Shown here piece after piece: positions 17,191 through 24,952 of a stretch of 64,000 bases of DNA (its first letter is position 1; each line of letters opens with the position of its first letter). A program made the position numbers and the translations under genes. Origin of the DNA: Nocardioides sp. NBC_00368 (GTDB lineage: Bacteria; Actinomycetota; Actinomycetes; Propionibacteriales; Nocardioidaceae); assembly GCF_036090055.1 (NCBI RefSeq), contig NZ_CP107970.1, positions 2,482,501 through 2,546,500 of the forward strand, in the 5' to 3' direction. Under the pieces are notes generated by a model. It saw only the letters and a program-made list of their open reading frames with translations. It made no database searches and had not been told where the DNA came from.

Positions 17191-18207
17191 CTACTCGGTC
17201 TCCGCCTTCGTCGGCCGCTCGAGCATCTCGTCCATGATCTCGCTGACCGTCTTGGCGCCGGAGACGACGTCGTCGACGTACTGCGCCAGCGGCACGTCCA
17301 CGCCGACCTTCGCCGCCAGCTCGCGCAGCGAGTGCGACGACTTGGCGCCCTCGGCGACCTGATGGCTGGAGGCGAGGATGTCGGCGGTGGTCATGCCCTT
17401 GCCGAGCTTCTCCCCGAACGTACGGTTGCGCGAGAGCGGCGAGGAGCAGGTCGCGGCCAGGTCACCCAGTCCGGCCAGACCCATCAGGGTCATCGGGTTG
17501 GCGCCCAGCTTCATCGCCAGTCGCGCGGTCTCGGCGAGGCCGCGGGTGATCAGCGAGGCCTGGGTGTTGTCGCCGAACCCCATGCCCGCGGCCATCCCGG
17601 TGGAGATGGCGACCACGTTCTTGTAGGCGCCGCCGATCTCGCACCCGACGACGTCGGTCGAGGTGTAGGGGCGGAACGCGGGCGAGTGCACGCGGGCCTG
17701 GATCGCCTTGGCGACCTCCTCGTCGGCGCACGCCACGACCCCGGCGGCAGGCTCACGACGGATGATCTCCTTGGACAGGTTGGGACCGCTGACCACCGCG
17801 ATCCGCTCCGGCCCGGCGCCGGTGACATGGGCGATGACCTCGCTCATCCGCTCCAGGGTGCCGAGCTCGACGCCCTTCATCAGAGAGACCAGGGGCACGT
17901 CCTTGGGCAGGAACGGCGCCCAGTCGGTGAGGTTGGCGCGCAGCGTCTGCGACGGCGCGGCCAGGACGACCAGGTCGGCTCCGTACGCCGCCTTCTCGAT
18001 GTCGTGGGTCGCGCTGATGTTGCGGGGCAGCTCGGTGCCCGGGTGGTAGTCGGGGTTCTCGTGGGTGTCGTTGATCGCCGCCGCGACCTCCTCGCGGCGC
18101 GCCCACATCGTCACGTCGTTGCCCGCGTCAGCGAGGATCACCGAGAACGCGGTGCCCCACGAGCCCGCTCCGAAGACCGCTACCTTGCCACCCTGACGCT
18201 CGCTCAC
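17191..18207 (-). CDS. gpsA: NAD(P)-dependent glycerol-3-phosphate dehydrogenase
   Basis: GpsA reduces dihydroxyacetone phosphate to sn-glycerol 3-phosphate for phospholipid synthesis. The 338-residue protein shows the Rossmann motif VFGAGSWGTAF at the start, SLMKGVELG, SGPNLSKE, the catalytic-lysine region GGAYKNVVAISTGMA and the C-terminal TRGLAE and GLAGLGDLAATC. The GTG start at 18207 overlaps the plsC stop by four bases (GTGA), so the two lipid genes are translationally coupled. Confidence 0.95.
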   Translation of the reverse strand: MSERQGGKVAVFGAGSWGTAFSVILADAGNDVTMWARREEVAAAINDTHENPDYHPGTELPRNISATHDIEKAAYGADLVVLAAPSQTLRANLTDWAPFLPKDVPLVSLMKGVELGTLERMSEVIAHVTGAGPERIAVVSGPNLSKEIIRREPAAGVVACADEEVAKAIQARVHSPAFRPYTSTDVVGCEIGGAYKNVVAISTGMAAGMGFGDNTQASLITRGLAETARLAMKLGANPMTLMGLAGLGDLAATCSSPLSRNRTFGEKLGKGMTTADILASSHQVAEGAKSSHSLRELAAKVGVDVPLAQYVDDVVSGAKTVSEIMDEMLERPTKAETE

Positions 18208-18962
18208 TTGGTGTTCCTCTTCTTGTCGGGGTTGCCGGTCGCGTTCACACCGGCCTTCTTCGGGTCGAAGAGCTCGCTGGGCGGCTCCTCCTGCCGGATG
18301 TCGGCCACCAGGCCGACGATCGCCTTCATGATCCGGTCGGTCGCCTGGTTCACGACCGCGGCAGTGTGCTCCTGGACCTCGAGATCCTTCAGGTCGACCG
18401 GGTCACCGATCTTCATCTGAATCATCTTGCGGCCGATCAGGTGCGGCTTGAGAGAGTACGCCGGAAGCAGCTCCTGGGCTCCCCACTGTCCCACCGGGTA
18501 GACCGGGGCACCGGTCGCGAGCGCGATCCGGGCCGCGCCGGACTTGCCGCGCATCGGCCAGCCGGTCGGGTCCTTGGTGATCGAGCCCTCCACGTAGACG
18601 ACCACGATGCTGCCCTCGTTCACCGCTTTCACGGCCGCGTCGAACGCCGACGCACCGGCCGTCCGGTCCACCGGGATCTGGCGGGCCGCCCGCAGGAACC
18701 TGCCCAACGGACCCTTGAACAGCGCGGCCTTGGCCAGGTAGCTGGGCCTACGACCGTAGTCCCACACGATGTGTGCGGCGGTGAACGGGTCGATCTCGGA
18801 GACATGGTTGAGCGCGAACACCGCTCCCCCGCTCTCCGGGATCTTCTCGCCGCCGTCCCACTGGTGCTTGGTGGTGGCAAGAAGGACGGGCTTCACGATG
18901 CCGACGGCCACGACCCACGGCCAGCCGATCCTGCCCTCCTGGAACTTCCGGTACTTTCCCAC
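18204..18962 (-). CDS. plsC: 1-acyl-sn-glycerol-3-phosphate acyltransferase
   Basis: PlsC-type acyltransferases convert lysophosphatidate to phosphatidate. The 252-residue protein carries the catalytic NHVSEIDP (NHx4D, near residue 52), a basic motif GRFLRAARQIPVDR, the EGT-type motif YVEGSITKD, and PVYPVGQWG. The N-terminus (WPWVVAVGIVKPVLL) is hydrophobic and probably membrane-associated. The C-terminus is a charged tail after about residue 225. Start GTG 18962, no strong ribosome site. It lies immediately upstream of gpsA, making a two-gene glycerolipid operon. Confidence 0.88.
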   Translation of the reverse strand: MGKYRKFQEGRIGWPWVVAVGIVKPVLLATTKHQWDGGEKIPESGGAVFALNHVSEIDPFTAAHIVWDYGRRPSYLAKAALFKGPLGRFLRAARQIPVDRTAGASAFDAAVKAVNEGSIVVVYVEGSITKDPTGWPMRGKSGAARIALATGAPVYPVGQWGAQELLPAYSLKPHLIGRKMIQMKIGDPVDLKDLEVQEHTAAVVNQATDRIMKAIVGLVADIRQEEPPSELFDPKKAGVNATGNPDKKRNTK

Positions 18963-19021
18963 GAACGCAGGCTACCGGGCCGTCACCTCGGGGTTGTGAG
19001 ATACCTGTCAGGATCTACCCT

Positions 19022-19663
19022 GTGCCTGCACCTGCACCCGGTTACGTCGTCCTGCTGCCCGTCAAGCCTCCGGCGCGCGGCAAGTCCCGGCTGGTCGGCA
19101 TCGAGTCGCACGAACGCGCCGATCTGGCTCGCTCGTTCGCCCTCGACACCGCCGAGTCGTGCCTGGCCGCCTCCGGCGTCGGTGCCGTCCTGGTGATCAC
19201 CGACGACTCCTACTTCGCAGCCGACGTCGCTCGCCTCGGTGCCGCCGTCATCCCCGACGGGGTCAGCGGAGACCTCAACGAGACCCTTGTGCAGGGCGCA
19301 CGTGAAGCCAGGCGCCGCTGGCCGGAGCTTCGCCCCGCGGCCCTGTGCGGCGACCTGCCCGCACTCCGCTCCGCCGACCTGGACGCGGCGCTGACCGCCG
19401 CGAGCGGGTTCACGGCTGCGTACGTCGAGGACGCGGCGGGCGGGGGGACCACGCTCTACACCGCACCCCACGACCGCTTCCAGCCCGCCTTCGGGCCCGG
19501 GTCCGCCGCCGCCCATCGAGACGGCGGGGCCCATCCGCTGGAGGGCGACCTGCACTCGCTGCGCCACGACGTCGACACCCTCGAGGACCTCGAGGCCGTA
19601 CGCAGGCTGGGGCTCGGGCCGCGTACGGCCCTGGCTTCGGTGCGGGTCGCGAGTCTCGGCTAG
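19022..19663 (+). CDS. cofC: 2-phospho-L-lactate (or phosphoenolpyruvate) guanylyltransferase, F420 synthesis
   Basis: CofC/FbiD activates phospholactate or phosphoenolpyruvate with GTP for assembly of coenzyme F420. The 213-residue protein starts with the nucleotidyltransferase motif LLPVKPPARGKSRL, continues with LNETLVQGAREA, the metal-binding LCGDLPALRSADL and a C-terminal HSLRHDVDTLEDL. Start GTG 19022. Its TAG stop overlaps that of the converging gene in a shared CTAG. The gene implies that this organism makes F420; other cof/fbi genes are not in the window. Confidence 0.9.
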   Translation: MPAPAPGYVVLLPVKPPARGKSRLVGIESHERADLARSFALDTAESCLAASGVGAVLVITDDSYFAADVARLGAAVIPDGVSGDLNETLVQGAREARRRWPELRPAALCGDLPALRSADLDAALTAASGFTAAYVEDAAGGGTTLYTAPHDRFQPAFGPGSAAAHRDGGAHPLEGDLHSLRHDVDTLEDLEAVRRLGLGPRTALASVRVASLG

Positions 19664-20418
19664 GAGTCGACCGAAGGCGTCTCTGCGCCGGTCTCCGGGG
19701 TCGCCGAGGCGCCGCTCTCCGTCGACTTCTTCGCAGGGGTCTTCTTCGCCGGAGCCTTCGTCGCCGCCGTCGTCTTCGCCGGAGCCTTCTTGGCTGCCGT
19801 CTTCTTGGCTGCCGTCTTCTTGGCCGTCGTCTTCTTCGCTGCGGTCTTCTTCGCGGCCGTCGTCTTCGCGGCCGTCGTCTTCGCCGGGGCCGACGAGGTC
19901 GCGGGGGTCTCCGGAGTCGACGGGGTCGCCGGGGTCGCGGTCTTCTTGGCCGCCGGCGTCTTCTTCGCGGTGGTCTTCTTGGCCGCCGGGGCCTTCTTCG
20001 CGGCGGGCGCCTTCGTGGCCGTCGTCTTCTTCGCCGCCGTCGTCTTCTTCGCAGCGCTCTTCGTGGCCGTGGTCTTCTTGGCGGCGGTCTTCTTCGCCGG
20101 GACGGGCTTCTCGGCCGGCGCGGCTGCCTTCTCGGGGGTGACCGGGGCGGGCTCGACCTGCGGGTCCGCGACCGGCGCGACCGCGGTCTCAGGCATGACG
20201 GCCGGCTCGGCAACCGGCTTGCCAGCCGGCTTCACGACGGGCTCGGCAGCCTTGACCGGCGCCTTGCGTCCGGGCCGCGGCACCTTGACCTTCGGGACGG
20301 AGGGGAGCTTGACCTTGCCGGAGACCACATCGGCGACCAGCCTGCCGGCCGTGTCCTTCACCGCGCCGACGACTTTTCCGGCCTGTTTGCTTGCATCAGC
20401 TACTCGTTTTCTCACCAC
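19660..20418 (-). CDS. Lys/Ala/Pro-rich histone H1-like tail protein
   Basis: About 252 residues. A short N-terminal basic segment (VRKRVADASKQAGKVVGAVKD) is followed by a long low-complexity tail of KKTAAKKTTA, APAKK and PATP repeats, as in the histone H1-like tails of actinobacterial nucleoid proteins. The HU-type DNA-binding domain that precedes such tails in Streptomyces HupS and mycobacterial HupB is absent. Gene position (between leuCD and cofC/gpsA) matches that of the tailed HU gene in related genomes. Non-specific DNA binding is likely (inference). Start is GTG 20418, with AAGG 9 to 12 bases upstream; GTG 20415 is possible. Confidence 0.7.
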   Translation of the reverse strand: MVRKRVADASKQAGKVVGAVKDTAGRLVADVVSGKVKLPSVPKVKVPRPGRKAPVKAAEPVVKPAGKPVAEPAVMPETAVAPVADPQVEPAPVTPEKAAAPAEKPVPAKKTAAKKTTATKSAAKKTTAAKKTTATKAPAAKKAPAAKKTTAKKTPAAKKTATPATPSTPETPATSSAPAKTTAAKTTAAKKTAAKKTTAKKTAAKKTAAKKAPAKTTAATKAPAKKTPAKKSTESGASATPETGAETPSVDS

Positions 20419-20612
20419 CCGTCCGACCTTAGGCCATGCCCGGCCCCTGCGGACATACCGACGGCATGTGAAAACGGATTGTTCACCTGAACTCTCCTGA
20501 TCCCGACGCCTCGGCGTGGTTACCGTGGAGAGACTCGGGGCACGTCCGTAGCTCAGCTTAGACATCGCAGGCCTTCGGGTGACAGGACGAGGAAGGTACG
20601 ACCATCACCGAC

Positions 20613-21818
20613 GTGCACATCGACGAAAAGCAGCCGCCCGTGGTGCTCGAGGAGCAGCCGCCCACGGTGAGGCACAGCCGTGCCGGAATCCTCTTCTCGG
20701 CCTGCATCATCCTCGCCCTGATCGCTTCCGTGGCCTGGCTCGCGGTCCACACGACCCGTCTCGCCGAAGGGCGCACCGGGGCCGAGGCCAACGCGCCCAC
20801 CCCCGCGCCGCCCGCGCCGACGGTCCGTAACAGCGCGCCCGCCGTCCCGGCGACGTACGCCGCTCTGCCCGTCGGTCCGGCGACGACGCTGCCGTTCGTC
20901 GACCAGGCCGGCCGGCTCCAGCTCGGCGCGAAGCCGCAGAAGGTCTACGGCTCGCAGATGAGCGTGGCCGGGTGGACGGTGCTGATGTACGAGCGCGCCG
21001 ACAAGCCCGGTCCGGTGTGGATCGCGCGACGCGGCAAGACCATCCAGGTCCCCGGCCTGTGGATCCAGCCGGTCCTGAGCAAGGACGGCAACCAGCTCTT
21101 CGCCCTGCAGCAGACCGGCGACGAGACCTCCGCCCTGGTCGCCGTGGACACCGCCACCGGCGAGGAGACCGACCGGCTCGACCTCGAGGGCGCCCCGGTC
21201 GCCACGGCGATCCTCGGCACCGACCGCACCCGCGCCTACTTCCGCACCGGCATCGTCCCGACCCCTCCGGCCGTACCCGGCAACTACGGCGAGCTGACCG
21301 TCTCTCGCCCGCCGGTGACGGCATGGGATCCCGGCCATGCGACCCAGCGGATCTCGCTGCCGCTCGGCTACCAGCAACTGATCCCGCTCCGCCGCGGCGT
21401 ACTCCTTCACAACCCCGGCGAGTGGGAGGCCCGCTTCGCCGCCATCGAGGCCGACGGCAGCCTCACCCAGCCCGGCGTGCACGCACCGCTGCCCGGCTCG
21501 GTCGCGGACTCCCCCGACGGCTCGATCGTCGCCATCGCCCGCAACCCCAGCGACCCCGGGATGATCAGCTATGGCGCCGAACGCGGCATCGCGGTCAACA
21601 TGAGCACCTCCGAGCACATCGACCTGCGCGTTCCCGACGCCGTCGAGAAGGTCTACGTCGCCGGCTTCGAGTCCGACCGCAGCGTCGTCCTCTACACCGC
21701 GACCGCCACCGAGTCCTGGTACCTCCGCTGCTGGGTCGACACCGGCTCCTGCGACCGCGTCACCGGCTCCCAGCGTGGTGCCGACGGCCGCCAGATCCGC
21801 CTCCCCGGCCACCCCTGA
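20613..21818 (+). CDS. membrane-anchored protein with predicted extracytoplasmic beta-propeller-like domain
   Basis: The 401-residue protein has one N-terminal membrane segment (GILFSACIILALIASVAWLA, about residues 25-44), a Pro/Ala-rich linker (TPAPPAPT), and a long beta-rich C-terminal part with repeats such as WIQPVLSKDGNQLFAL and DSPDGSIVAIARNPSD that look like propeller blades. I do not recognise a family and assign no function. Start GTG 20613 with GGAAGG some distance upstream. It is convergent with leuD across palindrome C copy 1. Confidence 0.65.
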   Translation: MHIDEKQPPVVLEEQPPTVRHSRAGILFSACIILALIASVAWLAVHTTRLAEGRTGAEANAPTPAPPAPTVRNSAPAVPATYAALPVGPATTLPFVDQAGRLQLGAKPQKVYGSQMSVAGWTVLMYERADKPGPVWIARRGKTIQVPGLWIQPVLSKDGNQLFALQQTGDETSALVAVDTATGEETDRLDLEGAPVATAILGTDRTRAYFRTGIVPTPPAVPGNYGELTVSRPPVTAWDPGHATQRISLPLGYQQLIPLRRGVLLHNPGEWEARFAAIEADGSLTQPGVHAPLPGSVADSPDGSIVAIARNPSDPGMISYGAERGIAVNMSTSEHIDLRVPDAVEKVYVAGFESDRSVVLYTATATESWYLRCWVDTGSCDRVTGSQRGADGRQIRLPGHP

Positions 21819-21823
21819 CAGCC

Positions 21824-21921
21824 GAGACGTCAGTTGCGTCGGCCGAGAATGCAGTTGTGGGCGACGAGAGTGCACTCTCGTCGCCCACAACTGACAATTC
21901 GATCTACGTAACTGACGTCTC
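21824..21921. repeat. long intergenic palindrome, family C copy 1
   Basis: Perfect 42-base palindrome at 21852-21893 whose 21-base arms begin CAGTTGTGGGCGACGAG, enclosed by 12-base outer arms GAGACGTCAGTT (21824-21835) and AACTGACGTCTC (21910-21921). It fills the gap between the convergent genes ending at 21818 and 21948. A related element is at 48343-48404. Confidence 0.88.
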
Positions 21922-21947
21922 GACCGACGCGAGCGCCTTCTCGGCGA

Positions 21948-22550
21948 TCAGGCGTGCTGGGTGACCGGCTTGAAAGAGGGCCGGGTGGCCTCGTACGCCG
22001 CGATGTCGTCGGCGTGGGACAGCGTGATGCCGATGTCGTCGAGGCCCTCGAGGAGGCGCCAGCGGGTGTAGTCGTCGATGTCGAAGGAGTCCTCGATGGC
22101 GTCGACACCCTCGCCGGCCCGGACGGTGCGCGACTCGAGGTCGACCGTGATCTGGGCGCCGGGGTTGTCGAGGTAGTCCCACAGCTTCTGGACGACCTTC
22201 TCGTCGACCTTCGCCGCGAGCAGGCCGGCCTTGCCGGAGTTCCCGCGGAAGATGTCGCCGAAGCGGCTGGAGATGACGACGCGGAAGCCGTAGTCCATCA
22301 GCGCCCAGACGGCGTGCTCGCGCGAGGAGCCGGTGCCGAAGTCGGGACCGGCGACGAGCACGGAGGCCCCGGCGTACGCCTCGTTGTTGAGCACGAAGGT
22401 CGGGTCGTTGCGCCACGCGGCGAAGAGGCCGTCCTCGAAGCCAGTGCGGGTGACGCGCTTGAGGTAGACCGCCGGGATGATCTGGTCGGTGTCGACGTTG
22501 CTGCGGCGCAGCGGCACGCCGGTGCCGGTGTGGGTGGTGAACTTGTCCAT
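21948..22550 (-). CDS. leuD: 3-isopropylmalate dehydratase, small subunit
   Basis: LeuD is the swivelling subunit of isopropylmalate isomerase in leucine synthesis. The 200-residue protein starts MDKFTTHTGTGVPL and carries the family motifs NVDTDQIIPAVYL, GPDFGTGSSREHAVWAL and FGDIFRGNSGKAGLL. Start ATG 22550 is just five bases after the leuC stop, so leuCD is an operon transcribed leftward, divergent from ndgR. Confidence 0.96.
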   Translation of the reverse strand: MDKFTTHTGTGVPLRRSNVDTDQIIPAVYLKRVTRTGFEDGLFAAWRNDPTFVLNNEAYAGASVLVAGPDFGTGSSREHAVWALMDYGFRVVISSRFGDIFRGNSGKAGLLAAKVDEKVVQKLWDYLDNPGAQITVDLESRTVRAGEGVDAIEDSFDIDDYTRWRLLEGLDDIGITLSHADDIAAYEATRPSFKPVTQHA

Positions 22551-22555
22551 GGTTC

Positions 22556-23968
22556 TCAGGCCTCCACGAGAGTCAGGTCGGCGGGCGAGGAGAGGGTGCC
22601 GCGTACGGCGGTGGCGGCGGCCACCTCCGGCGAGACCAGGTGGGTGCGTCCGCCCTTGCCCTGGCGACCCTCGAAGTTGCGGTTGGAGGTCGACGCGCTG
22701 CGCTCGCCGGGGGCGAGGGTGTCGGGGTTCATGCCCAGGCACATCGAGCAGCCCGCGCCGCGCCACTCGGCGCCGGCGTCGAGGAAGATCTTGTGCAGAC
22801 CCTCCTCCTCGGCCTGGAGGCGCACCTTGGCCGAGCCCGGCACCACCAGGAATCGCGTGCCCTCGGCGACGCGGTGGCCCTGGATGATGTCGGCGGCCGT
22901 ACGCAGGTCCTCCATGCGGCCGTTGGTGCAGGAGCCCAGGAAGACGGTGTCGATGTGCACCTCGCGCATCGGAGTGCCGGCCTCGAGGCCCATGTAGGCC
23001 AGGGCCTTCTCGGCCGCGATCTTCTCGTCGGCGTCCTCGAAGTCGTCGGGGCTCGGGACGGCAGCACCCAGCGGGACGCCCTGGCCCGGGTTGGTGCCCC
23101 AGGTGACGAACGGGGTGACCTCGGCGGCGTCGAGGACGATCTCCTTGTCGAAGACCGCGTCCTCGTCGGTGACCAGGGACTTCCAGTGCGCGACGGCCTG
23201 GTCCCACTCGGCGCCCTTCGGAGCCTCGGGCTTGTCCTTGATGTAGGCGAAGGTGGTCTCGTCGGGGGCGATCATGCCGGCCTTGGCGCCCCACTCGATC
23301 GACATGTTGCAGATCGTCATCCGGGCCTCCATGGAGAGCTCGCGGATGGCCTCGCCGCGATACTCCACGATGTAGCCCTGGCCACCGCCGGTGCCGGTCT
23401 TGGAGATCAGGGTGAGGATCAGGTCCTTGGCGCTCACACCCTCGGGCAGGGTGCCGTTGACGGTGACCGCCATGGTCTTGGGCTTGTCCTGCATCAGCGT
23501 CTGGGTCGCCAGCACGTGCTCGACCTCGGAGGTGCCGATGCCGAACGCGATCGCGCCGAACGCGCCGTGCGTGCTCGTGTGGGAGTCACCGCACACGATC
23601 GTCATGCCCGGCTGGGTCAGGCCCAGCTGCGGGCCTACCACGTGGACGATCCCCTGCTCGGCGTCGCCGAGGGGGTGGAGACGTACGCCGAACTCCTCGG
23701 CGTTCCTGCGCAGCGTCTCGACCTGGGTGCGGCTGACCGGGTCGGCGATCGGCTTGTCCCAGTCGACGGTCGGGACGTTGTGGTCCTCGGTCGCGATGGT
23801 GAGGTCCGGACGGCGCACCTTCCGGTTGGACAGCCGCAGGCCGTCGAAGGCCTGCGGGCTGGTCACCTCGTGGATGAGGTGAAGGTCGATGTAGAGGAGG
23901 TCGGGCTCTCCCGCGGTCGACCGGACGACATGCTCGTCCCACACCTTCTCCGACAAGGTCCTGCCCAT
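22556..23968 (-). CDS. leuC: 3-isopropylmalate dehydratase, large subunit
   Basis: LeuC carries the 4Fe-4S cluster of isopropylmalate isomerase. The 470-residue protein has the cluster cysteines in FLGSCTNGR and GCSMCLGMNPD, CGDSHTSTHGAFGA, and the substrate motif DLHLIHEVTSPQAF. I use ATG 23968 with GGAG 8 bases upstream; an in-frame ATG at 23989 is an alternative. The intergenic region with ndgR contains a perfect inverted repeat at 24085-24099. Confidence 0.96.
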   Translation of the reverse strand: MGRTLSEKVWDEHVVRSTAGEPDLLYIDLHLIHEVTSPQAFDGLRLSNRKVRRPDLTIATEDHNVPTVDWDKPIADPVSRTQVETLRRNAEEFGVRLHPLGDAEQGIVHVVGPQLGLTQPGMTIVCGDSHTSTHGAFGAIAFGIGTSEVEHVLATQTLMQDKPKTMAVTVNGTLPEGVSAKDLILTLISKTGTGGGQGYIVEYRGEAIRELSMEARMTICNMSIEWGAKAGMIAPDETTFAYIKDKPEAPKGAEWDQAVAHWKSLVTDEDAVFDKEIVLDAAEVTPFVTWGTNPGQGVPLGAAVPSPDDFEDADEKIAAEKALAYMGLEAGTPMREVHIDTVFLGSCTNGRMEDLRTAADIIQGHRVAEGTRFLVVPGSAKVRLQAEEEGLHKIFLDAGAEWRGAGCSMCLGMNPDTLAPGERSASTSNRNFEGRQGKGGRTHLVSPEVAAATAVRGTLSSPADLTLVEA

Positions 23969-24084
23969 GACACGTTCTCCATCTGGCATTTTTGGTCTGT
24001 AGTGGCCGGTGGCGGCTGCTCGAGCGTTGGATCGCGATGTCAGATCCGCCACTTCCAGTCTGCTTCTACGAGCGTAACGTTGCA

Positions 24085-24099
24085 TCTCAGGTTCTGAGA
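24085..24099. promoter_or_regulatory. putative NdgR operator between leuC and ndgR
   Basis: Perfect inverted repeat TCTCAG-GTT-CTGAGA, 16 bases before the ndgR start and in the leuC promoter region. IclR-family regulators bind short palindromes at such divergent promoters; NdgR/LtbR control of leuCD is established in Streptomyces and Corynebacterium. That this exact sequence is the site is inference. Confidence 0.55.
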
Positions 24100-24114
24100 A
24101 GTTAGTCTTGCGAT

Positions 24115-24837
24115 ATGGACAGTTCCAGCGGTGTGGGTGTGCTCGACAAGGCCGCCCTTGTGCTCACAGCTCTCGAATCCGGCCCGGCGACCCTGGCGGG
24201 TCTGGTGGCCGGGACGGGTCTCGCCCGTCCGACCGCGCACCGTCTGGCGGTCGCTCTGGAGCACCACCGTCTGGTCGCCCGCGACATGCAGGGCCGCTTC
24301 GTCCTCGGTCCGCGCCTGGCCGAGCTCTCCGCCGCTGCCGGCGAGGACCGGCTGCTGGCCACCGCCGGGCCCGTCCTGGCGCGTCTGCGCGACATCACCG
24401 GCGAGTCGGCGCAGCTGTGGCGGCGCCAGGGCGACTTCCGCGTCTGCGTCGCCGCCGCCGAGCGCCCCTCCGGTCTGCGCGACACGATTCCCGTCGGCTC
24501 GCAGCTGACGATGCGTGCCGGGTCGGCCGCTCAGATACTGATCGCATGGGAGGACCCCGAGCGCCTCCACCGCGGCCTGCAGAACGCCGCCTTCTCCGCG
24601 GCCGCCCTGTCCGGCATCCGCCGGCGCGGCTGGGCGCAGTCGATCGGCGAGCGCGAGGCCGGCGTCGCGTCCGTCTCCGCTCCGGTCCGCTCCCCCGGCG
24701 GCAAGGTCATCGCCGCCGTCTCCGTCTCCGGCCCCCTCGAGCGTCTCACCCGCCAGCCCGGCAAGATGCACGCTCCCGCGGTCCTGGCTGCTGCCGACCG
24801 GCTCTCGGAGTCGCTGCGGCGCGCGGCTGCGGAGTAA
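24115..24837 (+). CDS. ndgR: IclR-family regulator of leucine genes, NdgR type
   Basis: The 240-residue protein has an N-terminal winged helix-turn-helix (GVGVLDKAALVLTALESGP, then GLARPTAHRLAVALEHHRLV) and an IclR effector domain (SGESAQLW-like GESAQLWRRQGDFRVCVA, later GVASVSAPVRSPGGKVIAAVSVSGP). Position, immediately divergent from leuCD, is that of NdgR/LtbR, which regulates leucine and other amino-acid genes in actinobacteria. Likely autoregulated from the shared promoter region. Confidence 0.88.
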   Translation: MDSSSGVGVLDKAALVLTALESGPATLAGLVAGTGLARPTAHRLAVALEHHRLVARDMQGRFVLGPRLAELSAAAGEDRLLATAGPVLARLRDITGESAQLWRRQGDFRVCVAAAERPSGLRDTIPVGSQLTMRAGSAAQILIAWEDPERLHRGLQNAAFSAAALSGIRRRGWAQSIGEREAGVASVSAPVRSPGGKVIAAVSVSGPLERLTRQPGKMHAPAVLAAADRLSESLRRAAAE

Positions 24838-24855
24838 CTCCTGTCACTCCTGCCC

Positions 24856-24946
24856 CAGGGATACCCGGTTGACCGGGTATCCCTGCGCTTGACGGGTGTT
24901 TCAGTGCCCGCCAAGTCCAGGTTTCACCGGTCAACCGGGTATCCCC
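24856..24946. repeat. palindromic element family B, copy 3 with extra half palindrome
   Basis: Palindrome at 24858-24883 (GGGATACCCGGT and mirrored arm, two-base centre TG), then hairpin-forming CTTGACGGG with CCCGCCAAG around TGTTTCAGTG, then a second, one-sided copy ending CAACCGGGTATCCCC. It lies between convergent ndgR and the lipoprotein gene. Confidence 0.85.
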
Positions 24947-24952
24947 GCAACC

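Noticed and set aside
19410..20213. Pro/Arg repeat frame antisense to the Lys/Ala tail gene
   Set aside because: It arises from the complement of the AAG/GCC-rich repeats of the real gene.
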